64,000 nucleotides of DNA from Dehalogenimonas sp. 4OHTPN (GTDB lineage Bacteria > Chloroflexota > Dehalococcoidia > Dehalococcoidales > Dehalococcoidaceae): positions 1,240,001 through 1,304,000 of the forward strand of contig NZ_CP159307.1 in NCBI RefSeq assembly GCF_040448695.1, given 5' to 3'. A program made the translations under genes and the position numbers. Positions 44,501 to 53,753 of this stretch are shown piece after piece. Numbering within the stretch: position 1 is the stretch's first letter; each line of letters opens with the position of its first letter. A model generated the notes under the pieces. It saw only the letters and a program-made list of their open reading frames with translations, made no database searches and was not told the origin of the DNA.

Positions 44501-45259
44501 ATGGACAGCGATAAATTATTGGAAATTAAGAACCTCAAGGTAGCCGTCGAGGGCAAAGAAATCCTCCATGGCATCAGCTTGTCAATCAAAGCCGGCGAGA
44601 CTCATGTTATCTACGGTCCCAACGGCAGCGGCAAGACTACCCTGCTCATGACCATTATGGGCTTCCCGAAATACAAAATTACCGGCGGCCAGATCATCTT
44701 CGAGGGACAGGACGTTACCGATGCTACCCTGGACGAGCGGGCGCGCGTCGGCATAGGTCTTTCCTTCCAGCGTCCCCCGATTGTCCGCGGCGTTAAGACC
44801 CGGGATATGGTTACCGCCTGCTTCCGAGGCCGCGAGGACGGCGACACGCTGTCGCGCCTGGCGGAAAGAGCCAACATGACCGATTTCCTGGACCGGGACA
44901 TCAACTACGGCTTTTCCGGCGGCGAGACCAAGCGTTCCGAACTGCTGCAGCTCCTGGCCCAAAGCCCCGATCTGGTACTCCTGGACGAACCGGAATCCGG
45001 TGTTGACCTGGAAAACATCGCTCTCATCGGCGACCTGATCAACGACCTGCTGGAAAAAACCCATCCGATGCGCAACCGCACCCGCAGCGGACTGATCATC
45101 TCCCATACCGGCCATATTCTTGAATATGTCAATGCCCGCACGGGATATGTTATGTTTGAAGGCCGCATCATCTGCGAGGGCGACCCCCATGAAATCCTGG
45201 AAACCATCAAAATCAAAGGTTATGGAGAGTGCGCCTCATGTCAGATCTGCAAAAGGTAA
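44501..45259 (+). CDS. sufC: Fe-S cluster assembly ATPase SufC
   Basis: SufC is the ABC-type ATPase that powers Fe-S cluster building on SufB. The 252-residue protein has Walker A YGPNGSGKTTLLM (about 38-50), signature NYGFSGGETKRSELLQLL, Walker B LVLLDEPESGVDLEN and the switch histidine in LIISHTGHILEY. The C-terminus ends GECASCQICKR, a C-x2-C-x2-C tail that SufC of the larger SufBCD systems does not usually have. It overlaps sufB by 22 nt. No SufD, SufS, SufU or IscU lies nearby. Confidence 0.95.
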   Translation: MDSDKLLEIKNLKVAVEGKEILHGISLSIKAGETHVIYGPNGSGKTTLLMTIMGFPKYKITGGQIIFEGQDVTDATLDERARVGIGLSFQRPPIVRGVKTRDMVTACFRGREDGDTLSRLAERANMTDFLDRDINYGFSGGETKRSELLQLLAQSPDLVLLDEPESGVDLENIALIGDLINDLLEKTHPMRNRTRSGLIISHTGHILEYVNARTGYVMFEGRIICEGDPHEILETIKIKGYGECASCQICKR

Positions 45260-46482
45260 AGGCTCCTGATTTCTCCGAACGCGCCCGGGCCGCCGCGGCT
45301 AAAAAAGCCGCCGCCGGGCCGGATATCGACCTCGACGGGTTCAAGGTGCCGGTCAGGGGCGAAAAAGGTTACCTGGACAGCCCGGAGACCATTTCCGAAA
45401 AAGATAAAAGCCGCATGCTGGAGTCCGGAATCATGCTGGACGACCGGACCGGCCGTTCCGGCACCTTCGTCCAGATGGACAACACCCCGGTGCACTTCCA
45501 CGCCGCCCAGCAAGGCATCGAGGTCATGAGCATCTCCGCCGCCTGGGAGAAGTACGACTGGCTCAAGGACTACTGGTGGAAGGCGGTGGCCGTAGACGCC
45601 GACAAGTATACCGCCCATGTTGAGCTCCACGGTGCCGACGGCTATTTCATCCGCGCCCTCCCGGGAGTCAAGACCGATTACCCCGTCCAGGCCTGCCTCT
45701 ACCTGGAGGCCGGCAAAGCGGTCCAGGATGTTCACAACATTATCATCGCCGAGGAAGGCTCGGAGCTGCATATCATCACCGGCTGCGCCGTTGCCCACCG
45801 CCAGGAGATGGGCCTGCATCTGGGCGTCTCCGAGTTCTACATCAAAAAGGGCGCCAAGATAACATTTTCCATGATTCACACCTGGTCGCCGGAGACCGAG
45901 GTACGGCCGCGTACCGGAGCGATCATCGAAGAGGACGGATTGTTCCTATCCAACTACGTTATCATGAAACCGGTGCACTCCATCCAGGCATCGCCGATCG
46001 CCCGATGCGTCGGAAAGAACGCCACGGTGCGCTTCAACTCGATCATGGTGGCCACTCCCGGCTCCCATATGGATCTGGGTTCCCGCGCCTTTCTCAACGC
46101 TCCGGGTGCCCGCACCGAGATGATCGCCCGGGCAATCACCGCCGGCGGCGAGATCGTTTCGCGCGGCTACATGGAGGGCAACGCGCCCGACATCAAGGGG
46201 CATCTGGAATGCCGCGGCCTGATTCTTAAAGATAACGGCTCCATCCACGCCATCCCGGAACTAAAAGCTACGGTTCCCAACGTCGACCTGTCCCATGAGG
46301 CGGCGGTGGGTAAGATTGCCGAAGACGAAGTGGAATACCTGATGGCCCGGGGTTTAACCCGTGACGAAGCCACCGCAGCTATCATTCGCGGTTTCTTGAA
46401 AGTGGATATCGAGGGTCTGCCGCCGATGCTTAACGCCGAACTGCGCAAAGCGGTGGAAGCCTCGGAAAAAGAAGCTTTATAA
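45238..46482 (+). CDS. sufB: Fe-S cluster scaffold SufB-like protein
   Basis: The 414-residue protein is of the SufB/SufD family beta-helix type; it carries NTPVHFHAAQQGIEVMSI, LEAGKAVQDVHNIIIAEEGSELHIITGC, HLGVSEFYIKKGAKITFSMIHTW, GSRAFLNAPGARTEMIARAIT and the C-terminal SHEAAVGKIAEDEVEYLMARGL motif. ATG at 45238 has GGAG about 10 nt upstream. With only sufC next to it, this matches the two-gene minimal SUF-like arrangement known from archaea and anaerobic bacteria. A terminator follows after 4 nt. Confidence 0.93.
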   Translation: MSDLQKVKAPDFSERARAAAAKKAAAGPDIDLDGFKVPVRGEKGYLDSPETISEKDKSRMLESGIMLDDRTGRSGTFVQMDNTPVHFHAAQQGIEVMSISAAWEKYDWLKDYWWKAVAVDADKYTAHVELHGADGYFIRALPGVKTDYPVQACLYLEAGKAVQDVHNIIIAEEGSELHIITGCAVAHRQEMGLHLGVSEFYIKKGAKITFSMIHTWSPETEVRPRTGAIIEEDGLFLSNYVIMKPVHSIQASPIARCVGKNATVRFNSIMVATPGSHMDLGSRAFLNAPGARTEMIARAITAGGEIVSRGYMEGNAPDIKGHLECRGLILKDNGSIHAIPELKATVPNVDLSHEAAVGKIAEDEVEYLMARGLTRDEATAAIIRGFLKVDIEGLPPMLNAELRKAVEASEKEAL

Positions 46483-46486
46483 ATGC

Positions 46487-46517
46487 AAAAAGCCTTCGAG
46501 TTTCTCTAAGGCTTTTT
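46487..46517. terminator. Bidirectional intrinsic terminator
   Basis: AAAAAGCCTT and AAGGCTTTTT arms around a short loop, with T-runs on both strands. It lies between sufB (+) and the zinc-ribbon genes (-). Confidence 0.88.
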
Positions 46518-46536
46518 CCGCGGCATCATAACCGGT

Positions 46537-46725
46537 TTATCCCCGCTCAAAAGGCCAGTGAGGATGCTGCTTGTGCTTATCACCGCCGGTGATGAAGGTT
46601 GCGGGTTTGCGGGTTACCTCGGTTGAGGCGCATTTCGGGCAGGCGACGGGACTGGAATCCGAAAACTTCCTGAGCATCTCGAACTTGTTTTTACATTTCT
46701 GGCAAATATAGTCGTAAAGCGGCAC
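46537..46725 (-). CDS. FmdB-family zinc ribbon protein, copy 3
   Basis: This 62-residue protein has the FmdB pattern MPLYDYICQKCKNKFE with CxxC, then SSPVACPKCAST with a second CxxC, forming one zinc ribbon. The tail is His-rich (GGDKHKQHPHWP). GTG start at 46725 with AGGAGG 5 nt upstream. It is the last of three consecutive genes of the same family. FmdB-type proteins are named after a regulator of formamidase, but most have no assigned function; small zinc ribbons may bind nucleic acid or act as protein adaptors. Confidence 0.85.
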   Translation of the reverse strand: MPLYDYICQKCKNKFEMLRKFSDSSPVACPKCASTEVTRKPATFITGGDKHKQHPHWPFERG

Positions 46726-46780
46726 TGGAACCTCCTGAAAGAGGATTTATAAGGCAGCAGAGCCTGGTGGCCTGGTGCTG

Positions 46781-46960
46781 CTAGGATAACTCCCAGGGCA
46801 TCTTGCGCGGCGCCTTCCCCGTGGTGACGAAGGTGGAAGCCTTCTTTTTGATTTCGGTATCGCCGCAGTTGGGGCAGGTCACAGGTGACGTGTCAGTGAC
46901 CTTACGAAGGAGTTCAAACTTCTTTTTGCATTTTTCGCAGCGGTATTCGTATAGCGGCAT
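46781..46960 (-). CDS. FmdB-family zinc ribbon protein, copy 2 (59 residues)
   Basis: Read directly from the minus strand: ATG at 46960, stop at 46781. The product begins MPLYEYRCEKCKKKFELL and has TSPVTCPNCGDTE, giving CxxC...CxxC as in its neighbours, and ends GKAPRKMPWELS. At 59 codons it falls under usual length cut-offs and could be missed. GGGA precedes the ATG. It lies between two similar genes, so a tandem duplication is the simplest origin. Confidence 0.85.
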   Translation of the reverse strand: MPLYEYRCEKCKKKFELLRKVTDTSPVTCPNCGDTEIKKKASTFVTTGKAPRKMPWELS

Positions 46961-47068
46961 TCGAGTCCCTTTTTTCCGCGTATTTTAACAAACCAGACCC
47001 GGACAGACAATTCTGTCCGGGCGAAGTTTTTCAATTTTTCGGATCCGAACCGGATCCGGGAGCTACCC

Positions 47069-47275
47069 TCAAGATGAAACCCTTGGCGACGGCCCGCAGC
47101 CGGCGCCGCCGTAACTACCCGCGCCGCCCCCGATGCCGCAACTGAAATTTGATATCTTACGTTCAACTTCATAGGAGCCGCATTTTGGGCAGGTCACCGC
47201 CGCCGTATCGGACAGGCGGCGGAGCAACTCAAATCTCTTGGCGCAAGACTTGCATGAATACTCGTAAATAGGCAT
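47069..47275 (-). CDS. FmdB-family zinc ribbon protein, copy 1
   Basis: The 68-residue protein has MPIYEYSCKSCAKRFELLRR and TAAVTCPKCGSYE, the two CxxC knuckles, then a Gly-rich tail with two further cysteines (SCGIGGGAGSYGGAGCGPSP). This Gly/Cys tail is a recurrent form of the FmdB family. ATG start with AGGAG. First of three genes reading leftward towards the sufB terminator. Confidence 0.85.
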   Translation of the reverse strand: MPIYEYSCKSCAKRFELLRRLSDTAAVTCPKCGSYEVERKISNFSCGIGGGAGSYGGAGCGPSPRVSS

Positions 47276-47372
47276 CGTTCACTCCTGCACTGGATATTGT
47301 ATTATACTACATGATGTACAGAATCAATGAAGTGATATTGGTCACATACAATCCGACTGCGAAGTTTGAGGG

Positions 47373-47975
47373 ATGCCGAATTATTTTAAAGCTTTAGGTG
47401 TGTCCGATGCCGACCTGGCTGTCGCCCGCGGTCTGGCGGCAGGGCACTTCAGCGGTCAATTTGGGGAAAAATACAAAAAGTATGTTGCCCGGGTCGGCGC
47501 GGCGCTGCTCGAAATTTACCCGCCGGCTCACAAGCTGCCGCCTGAAGAAATTATCGACCTGATCAGCATTATCGACATCATCGGGCCCGATTCCAGAGGC
47601 CTGATGAAGCGGCTCAAGGAGTCGTGCACCGGCTGCGGCTGGTGTTGTTCCCAGACCAAGCGGATCGTCGTTGACGAGGAAGATACCCTGCGCATCAGCC
47701 GTAAACTGAAGCAAAGGCGCGAAGACCTGTTCATATTCGACGGCAAAGAATGGTTGATAAAGAAAGCGCACCCGTGCGGCTGGTGGAACCCCAAAAACGG
47801 CCGCTGCCTGATTTACGCCGACCGCCCCCATACCTGCCGCGTCTGGCCGCTTGGCGTGACTGAAGCCGGTCATAAAACCATCCAGCCGATGGAGCACTGC
47901 AATTACGCGGTGATGGTGACGGTCAACAAAGTAATTTGGACCCTGGAGAACGCCGCCAAGCAAAGCGGCGAATGA
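47373..47975 (+). CDS. YkgJ-family cysteine cluster protein
   Basis: The 200-residue protein contains the YkgJ-type cysteine cluster: SCTGCGWCCSQTKRI (about 86-100), HPCGWWNPKNGRCLIYADRP and TCRVWPLG, with a last Cys in MEHCNYAV. Such clusters probably bind zinc or Fe-S. The N-terminal 80 residues look helical and are specific to this subgroup. Function is unknown. Its stop overlaps the start of the following radical SAM gene (ATGA), a hint of functional association. Confidence 0.85.
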   Translation: MPNYFKALGVSDADLAVARGLAAGHFSGQFGEKYKKYVARVGAALLEIYPPAHKLPPEEIIDLISIIDIIGPDSRGLMKRLKESCTGCGWCCSQTKRIVVDEEDTLRISRKLKQRREDLFIFDGKEWLIKKAHPCGWWNPKNGRCLIYADRPHTCRVWPLGVTEAGHKTIQPMEHCNYAVMVTVNKVIWTLENAAKQSGE

Positions 47976-49777
47976 AACTCGGGGCTCTAATGTTTCTACC
48001 TACCACTAAAGCAGAACTTAACGCCATTGGCTGGAACCAACTCGACGTTGTCCTGGTCACCGGCGATTCATATATCGACAGCCCTTTCATCGGTGCCGCC
48101 GTCATCGGCAAGATGCTTGCGCGGGCCGGGTACCGCGTCGGCATCATCGCCCAGCCAGACATTCATTCGGCGGCGGACATCACCCGCCTGGGTGAGCCGA
48201 GGCTTTTCTGGGGCATCACCGGCGGCTGCATCGACAGCATGATCGCCAACTACACCTCGCTCAAGAAGAAACGGAGAAGCGACGACTACACCCCCGGCGG
48301 CCGGAACACCCGCCGCCCCGACCGTGCCGCCATTGTTTATACCAACCTCATCCGGCAGCATTTCAAGAACACCGCCCCGATAGTTATCGGGGGGTTGGAA
48401 GCCTCGCTGCGGCGGGTGGCTCATTACGACTACTGGGACGACCGGGTCCGCGGCTCGATCCTCTTCGACGCCAAGGCGGATTACCTGATCTACGGCATGG
48501 CTGAAAAAGCGGCGGCCGAACTGGCCGGAACCCTCAATCAAGGCGGCGATGTACAGCAAATCCGCGGCCTGTGCTATATCGCCGGCGAGGCCGAAATGGC
48601 AGCGGTGCGGAAGAACTACATTGAACTGCCGCCGCTGGATGCCGTCGAGAAGGACAAAGAAGCCTTCATCCACATGTTCCACGCCTTCTACCAAAACAAC
48701 GACCCTATCACTGCTCAAGGGCTGTACCAGAAACATGGCAACCGCTACCTGGTGCAGAACCCGCCGCAGCCCTTGATGAGCCAATTAGAACTCGACGGCG
48801 TCTTCAGCCTGGGTTTCGAACGTGCCCAGCACCCCTATTACGAAAACCTGGGTAAAGTGAAAGCCCTGGAAACGATCAAGTTCTCGATATTATCCCACCG
48901 CGGGTGCTACGGCGAGTGCAACTTCTGCGCCATCGCCGTCCATGAAGGCCGCACCGTCCAGTGGCGGAGCGAACAATCGATCCTTGCTGAAGCGCGGGAA
49001 CTGACCAAGTACCCGGACTTCACCGGCTACATCCGCGATGTCGGCGGGCCGACGGCCAACATGTACGGCTTTGAGTGCGGCCATAAACTGGAACGCGGCC
49101 CCTGCTCCAACAAGCGCTGCCTCTACCCGGATGTCTGTCCGACGCTCAACGTCGACCACACGAAGCAGGTTTCGCTGCTTAAAAAGATGCGCAAGATTGA
49201 AGGCATCAAGAAGGTCTTCGTCGCTTCCGGCGTCCGCCCGGACCTGGTGCTGGCCGATAGGCAGCACGGCGAACCGTACCTGAAAGAAGTCGTCGGCCAT
49301 CATGTCTCCGGCCAGATGAAAGTGGCCCCGGAGCACTCTGAAGAAAGCGTGTTACGGTTCATGGGCAAGCCGTCCGCCGCTTCCACGCTCAAGTTCAAGG
49401 CAATGTTCGACCGGCTGTCCAAAGCGGCGGGCAAGGAGCAGTTCCTGACCTATTACCTAATTGCCGCCCATCCCGGCTGCACCGTCGCGGACATGCGTAA
49501 CCTGAAAGCCTTTGCCGCCAAAAACCTCAAGATGAACCCGGAGCAGGTCCAGGTCTTCCTGCCCGCCCCTTCGACGTATTCAAGCCTGATGTATTACACC
49601 GGCATGAACCCCTTTACTGGCAAACCGATATTCGTTGAAAAAGAACCGCGGCTGAAAAACTTCCAGAAGGACATCATCACCGAGCCCACGGATGAAAAAC
49701 GCATAGCCACCCGCCGCGGCTTGGGCTATAATCAGTCTCATGAGAAACGACCTCGCCTCCCTCAAGCAAAGCGCTAA
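47972..49777 (+). CDS. YgiQ-family radical SAM protein
   Basis: The 601-residue protein is the YgiQ type of radical SAM protein (UPF0313). N-terminal FLPTTKAELNAIGWNQLDVVLVTGDSYIDSP is characteristic, and the radical SAM site is SHRGCYGECNFCAIAVHEGR (C-x3-C-x2-C, near residue 311), followed by a C-terminal part with CGHKLERGPCSNKRCLYPDVCP. Start at 47972 (MKLGALMF) gives an ATGA overlap with the YkgJ-like gene; the ATG at 47936 is inside that gene. Reaction is not established for the family. Confidence 0.92.
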   Translation: MKLGALMFLPTTKAELNAIGWNQLDVVLVTGDSYIDSPFIGAAVIGKMLARAGYRVGIIAQPDIHSAADITRLGEPRLFWGITGGCIDSMIANYTSLKKKRRSDDYTPGGRNTRRPDRAAIVYTNLIRQHFKNTAPIVIGGLEASLRRVAHYDYWDDRVRGSILFDAKADYLIYGMAEKAAAELAGTLNQGGDVQQIRGLCYIAGEAEMAAVRKNYIELPPLDAVEKDKEAFIHMFHAFYQNNDPITAQGLYQKHGNRYLVQNPPQPLMSQLELDGVFSLGFERAQHPYYENLGKVKALETIKFSILSHRGCYGECNFCAIAVHEGRTVQWRSEQSILAEARELTKYPDFTGYIRDVGGPTANMYGFECGHKLERGPCSNKRCLYPDVCPTLNVDHTKQVSLLKKMRKIEGIKKVFVASGVRPDLVLADRQHGEPYLKEVVGHHVSGQMKVAPEHSEESVLRFMGKPSAASTLKFKAMFDRLSKAAGKEQFLTYYLIAAHPGCTVADMRNLKAFAAKNLKMNPEQVQVFLPAPSTYSSLMYYTGMNPFTGKPIFVEKEPRLKNFQKDIITEPTDEKRIATRRGLGYNQSHEKRPRLPQAKR

Positions 49778-50921
49778 AGAATCCGTCGCCTCCCAATCCG
49801 CCGCCCTCCGCAAGATAGCCCTGGACATTCACGATAATCCTGAGTTGGGCTTCAAGGAGAAGCAGGCCGCGGGCTGGCTCACCGCCCACCTCAAGCAAAA
49901 CGGGTTTGCCGTCGAGATGGGCATCGCCGATCTGCCGACAGCCTGGAAGGCCACCTACGGCTCCGGCAAACCTGTTATCGCCTTCGTCGGTGAATACGAC
50001 GCCCTGCCGGAGGTCGGTCACGCCTGCGGTCATAACCTCATCGCCACGGCGAGCGTCGGCGCCGCCGTAGCCGCCAAAACCCTCGCCGACAAGTTCGGCG
50101 GCACCGTGGTCATGATCGGCACCCCGGCCGAGGAGCTTTACGGCGGCAAGATTCCCATGGTCAAGAAGGGCATTTTCAACGGCCTGGACGCCGCCATGCT
50201 GGTGCACCCCGGCTCGGACTCGACGGCAATAACACGAGCACTAGCAGTGGTGACACTTTATATCGAGTATTTCGGGCGAGAAGCCCACGCCGCCGCCCAC
50301 CCGGAGCAAGGTATTAACGCCCTGGATGCCATGATCATCGGTTATAACGGAGTGACGGCTTTACGGCAGCATATCGAGCCCTCCGCCCGCCTCCATGGGA
50401 TTATCACTGATGGCGGCAAGGCAGCCAACGTGGTGCCGGGGCACGCCGCTGGCACCTTCCTGGTGCGCGCCATGACCATGAAGTACCTCGAGGAATTAAA
50501 GGAAAGGGTGTTAAACTGCTTCCGCGCCGGGGCGCTGGCGACCGGCGCCGAGCTTTCCTACCACTGGGACGAGCACGCCTACGAACCGCTGCTGCCAAAT
50601 TTCACCCTGGCGGGGCTGTTCGCCGAGAATATCAGAAGCCTCGGCCGCGACATTGAACTCGACGACTGCTCCCACGCCTTCGGCTCCACCGATATGGGCA
50701 ACGTTTCCTGCGTCGCGCCGTCGCTCCATGGCTTCTTGGCCATCGCCCCCAAGGGCGTCTCTGGCCACACCAAAGAGTTCGCCGCCTACGCCGCTTCAGA
50801 GGAAGGCATCAAGGGCATGCTGGACGCCGCGGCCGGCATCGCTATGACCGCCGCCGACCTCTTCTCCAACCCGGAGACGCTGGTCAAGGTCAGGTCCGAG
50901 TTTGAGAAGGCCCTCAAATAA
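49740..50921 (+). CDS. M20 family amidohydrolase/peptidase
   Basis: The 393-residue metallo-amidohydrolase resembles AbgB/AbgA (p-aminobenzoyl-glutamate hydrolase) and related M20D enzymes. Features: IALDIHDNPELGFKEKQAAG near residue 25, VGEYDALPEVGHACGHNL (metal-binding), GTPAEELYGGK with the catalytic Glu, and FGREAHAAAHPEQGINALDA in the dimerisation domain. It overlaps the end of the YgiQ gene by 38 nt. Candidate substrates are N-acyl or p-aminobenzoyl amino acids; the sequence cannot decide. Confidence 0.9.
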   Translation: MRNDLASLKQSAKESVASQSAALRKIALDIHDNPELGFKEKQAAGWLTAHLKQNGFAVEMGIADLPTAWKATYGSGKPVIAFVGEYDALPEVGHACGHNLIATASVGAAVAAKTLADKFGGTVVMIGTPAEELYGGKIPMVKKGIFNGLDAAMLVHPGSDSTAITRALAVVTLYIEYFGREAHAAAHPEQGINALDAMIIGYNGVTALRQHIEPSARLHGIITDGGKAANVVPGHAAGTFLVRAMTMKYLEELKERVLNCFRAGALATGAELSYHWDEHAYEPLLPNFTLAGLFAENIRSLGRDIELDDCSHAFGSTDMGNVSCVAPSLHGFLAIAPKGVSGHTKEFAAYAASEEGIKGMLDAAAGIAMTAADLFSNPETLVKVRSEFEKALK

Positions 50922-50944
50922 ATAATAGATCATATATAAATTAC

Positions 50945-51742
50945 ATGGGTGTCTATCTGGGACTCGATGCCGGCTCCATCTCCACCAAAGCCGCCGTCCT
51001 TTCGCCTGATGGTAAATTCTTCGCTTCGGCGTACAAACCCACGGCCGGCGACCCGCTGGCGGCTTCCGAACTGGTCCTCGCCGAGGTGAAATCAAAGATC
51101 GAGGGTGAGATTTTCGGTCTGGCCGTCACCGGCAGTGCCCGCGAGTTGGTCGGTCAAATGCTGGACGCGACCATCATCAAGAACGAAATCACCTGCCAGG
51201 CGCTGGCCGCCGCCCACCTGGTGCCGGACGCCCGTACCGTCATCGAAATCGGCGGCCAGGACTCCAAGTTCATCGTCTTGAAAGATGGATTGGTGCAGGA
51301 CTTCGCCATGAACACCGTCTGCGCCGCGGGCACCGGCAGCTTTTTGGAACACCAGGCGCGGCGGTTGGGGCTGTCCATTGAAGAATTCGCCGCCAAAGCG
51401 CTGGAAAGCACGTCGCCGATCAAGGTTGCCGGCCGCTGCACCGTCTTCGCCGAGTCCGACCTGATTCACGCGCAGCAGACCGGAGCGTCGGTCTCCGATA
51501 TCATCTACGGGCTATGCCTGGCCCTGGCACGAAATTTCCTGGCCGATGCCGGCCGCAACCGGAATATCGAACCGCCTGTCATTTTTCAGGGGGGAGTGGC
51601 CAAGAACGCCGGCATGGTACGGGCTTTTCGTGAACGGCTGGGCTGTAAGATGGTCGTGCCGGGGATGCCGGAGATATCCGGCGCGTTGGGGGCTGCCTTG
51701 CTCTTAAAGCGGCAGTTGGAGCATAATATGAACCGGTCTTGA
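50945..51742 (+). CDS. 2-hydroxyacyl-CoA dehydratase activator-like ATPase
   Basis: The 265-residue protein is of the BadF/HgdC type: an ASKHA-fold, [4Fe-4S] homodimeric ATPase that injects electrons into a partner dehydratase or reductase. It has LGLDAGSISTKAAV (phosphate loop), EIGGQDSKFIVL, the two cluster cysteines in MNTVCAAGTGSF and VAGRCTVFAESD, and IFQGGVAKNAGMV. The partner enzyme is not in the window; the neighbours are an M20 hydrolase and plsX. It could serve a dehydratase, a benzoyl-CoA-reductase-like protein, or a corrinoid-linked system elsewhere. Confidence 0.9.
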   Translation: MGVYLGLDAGSISTKAAVLSPDGKFFASAYKPTAGDPLAASELVLAEVKSKIEGEIFGLAVTGSARELVGQMLDATIIKNEITCQALAAAHLVPDARTVIEIGGQDSKFIVLKDGLVQDFAMNTVCAAGTGSFLEHQARRLGLSIEEFAAKALESTSPIKVAGRCTVFAESDLIHAQQTGASVSDIIYGLCLALARNFLADAGRNRNIEPPVIFQGGVAKNAGMVRAFRERLGCKMVVPGMPEISGALGAALLLKRQLEHNMNRS

Positions 51743-51787
51743 ACAAGGCCGGCGACTCCACGAGTGTTGACAAGGGAAGGGAAGTGT

Positions 51788-52813
51788 ATGCGGATAGCTG
51801 TAGATGCCTCCGGTGGTGATTTTGCCCCGTACGAAATAGTCAAAGGTGTCATCAAGGCTGCCCAGGAACTTAAAGATAAGGGTATCGAGATTATTCTGGT
51901 CGGCAAGCGCCCGGTATTGCATGTCCAGGCCGGGAGGCACCTCAAGAAGCTGAATATTTCCATCGCGCATGCTCCACAGACTATCGAGTTCAACGAGCAT
52001 CCGGTTGAAGCCTTGAGGAACAAGCCCAAATCTTCCATCGCGGTGGGTACCATGATGGTTAAAGAGGGAAAGGCTGACGCTTTTGTCTCGGCCGGTTCCA
52101 CCGGCGCGATGTTATGTGCCGCCTACTTGCTGCTCGGTAAAATCGAGGGTATCGAACGGCCCGCCCTAGCCAGCATCATCAAATTGGTACCCCACGCCCC
52201 CGCGTTGCTGCTGGACGCCGGAGCCAACTCGGACTGCCGCCCACAGCATCTTGTAGAATTTGCCCGGCTGGGTAATATCTATGCCAAAAACGTCATCGGC
52301 ATCGAAACCCCGCGCATTGCCCTGATGAGCGTCGGAGAGGAAGAAACCAAAGGCAACAAACTGGTCATCGAGACCCATCAGCTGCTGAAAACGACCCCAG
52401 GATTAAAATTCATCGGCAACGTAGAAGGTCACGACCTGGTACGCCACCGGGCCGACGTCATCGTTACCGACGGCTTTACCGGCAACGTCCTGATCAAAGC
52501 CTTCGAAGGTCTGGGCGATTCCATCATCAAGATACGCCAGGTCAGCCAGGCGGTAAACTCGGCTTCTCACCTTCGCGGCAGAGCTCTGCTGGCTGATGTC
52601 GGCATCGGCCATATGGTCAAAGGCATGGACTTCCGTGAGGTCGGCGGCGCCTGCCTGCTCGGAGTCAAAGGAACAATTATCGTTTCCCACGGCCGTTCAC
52701 GGGCTAAGGCAATCAAGAACGCCATCCTGATGGCCAAAAGGACGGTGGAACAGCGTATACCCCAGCTTATCGCCGAGGAGGTCAAGGATAATGTCAGCGC
52801 CGTCACGGTATGA
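51788..52813 (+). CDS. plsX: Phosphate acyltransferase PlsX
   Basis: PlsX converts acyl-ACP to acyl-phosphate for phosphatidic acid synthesis. The 341-residue protein has [64 protein letters not shown] and [21 protein letters not shown] at 51788 with GGGAAGGGA upstream is preferred over 51764. It overlaps trxB by 23 nt. In many bacteria plsX lies next to rpmF and fab genes; here neither is adjacent. Confidence 0.94.
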   Translation: MRIAVDASGGDFAPYEIVKGVIKAAQELKDKGIEIILVGKRPVLHVQAGRHLKKLNISIAHAPQTIEFNEHPVEALRNKPKSSIAVGTMMVKEGKADAFVSAGSTGAMLCAAYLLLGKIEGIERPALASIIKLVPHAPALLLDAGANSDCRPQHLVEFARLGNIYAKNVIGIETPRIALMSVGEEETKGNKLVIETHQLLKTTPGLKFIGNVEGHDLVRHRADVIVTDGFTGNVLIKAFEGLGDSIIKIRQVSQAVNSASHLRGRALLADVGIGHMVKGMDFREVGGACLLGVKGTIIVSHGRSRAKAIKNAILMAKRTVEQRIPQLIAEEVKDNVSAVTV

Positions 52814-53726
52814 CGTCATTATTATCGGCGGCGGACCGGCCGGGCTTTCAGCCGGTCTCTACACCGCCAGGGCCAAACTCAAGACACTGATCATTGAGGG
52901 TTCGGCCATAGGCGGGCGCATGGCGGAAGCTTGGGAGATTGAAAACTATCCCGGCTTCACCGAGGCTGTCCACGGATACGATCTGGGCCAGAAAATGTAC
53001 GAGCAGGCCACCAGATTCGGCGCCGAGCACGCTCAAACCAGCGTTACTGGCATACGGGTTGACGGCAGAGAAAAGATCGTCACCACACCCATCGGGGATT
53101 ATGCCGCCCCGGCCGTCATCATCGCCGGCGGTTCCGAGCGAAGAAAGCTGGGCGTCCCGGGGGAAACCGAGTTAACCGGCAGGGGTGTTTCCTTTTGCGC
53201 AACCTGCGATGGGCCGTTCTTCCGCGAGAAAGTAGTGGCGGTGGTCGGCGGCGGCAACGCCGCTCTGAATGAGGCGACCCATATATCCCATTTTGCCTCA
53301 AAGGTTTACGTCATTCACCGGCGGGACTCCATGCGAGCCACCAAGGTGCTTCAGGAAAAAGCCTTCTCCGATCCTAAAATCGAGTTTATCTGGAACACCG
53401 AAGTTACAGCCATCGAAGGGAAGGATTCGGTTGAACGGCTCAAACTGAAAAACGTCCAGACCGGGGCTGAATCAGCTCTGCCCGCCCAAGGCGTGTTCAT
53501 CGCCGTCGGCCTGATTCCCAACACGGGTTACCTTCAGAACATCATCAGCATCGACCAGTACGGCGCCGTGATCACCAACGATAAAATGGAGACCAACGTC
53601 CCCGGGATTTATGCCGCCGGCGACGTCAGAGCTAACTCCGTCCGCCAGGTGGTCACCGCAGCCGGCGACGGAGCGACGGCTGCCCTCTACGCCCAGAAAT
53701 TTATTTCTGAAAGCGCTAAACCCTGA
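52791..53726 (+). CDS. trxB: Thioredoxin reductase
   Basis: FAD/NADPH enzyme that reduces thioredoxin. The 311-residue protein has the FAD site [18 protein letters not shown] (11-28), the redox pair CATC in [12 protein letters not shown] (near residue 141), the NADPH site [16 protein letters not shown], and [23 protein letters not shown] near the C-terminus. Start codon overlaps plsX; AAGGATA lies just before. Length is normal. Confidence 0.94.
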   Translation: MSAPSRYDVIIIGGGPAGLSAGLYTARAKLKTLIIEGSAIGGRMAEAWEIENYPGFTEAVHGYDLGQKMYEQATRFGAEHAQTSVTGIRVDGREKIVTTPIGDYAAPAVIIAGGSERRKLGVPGETELTGRGVSFCATCDGPFFREKVVAVVGGGNAALNEATHISHFASKVYVIHRRDSMRATKVLQEKAFSDPKIEFIWNTEVTAIEGKDSVERLKLKNVQTGAESALPAQGVFIAVGLIPNTGYLQNIISIDQYGAVITNDKMETNVPGIYAAGDVRANSVRQVVTAAGDGATAALYAQKFISESAKP

Positions 53727-53753
53727 AATAGAAACTCAACCGGAAGGATATCG

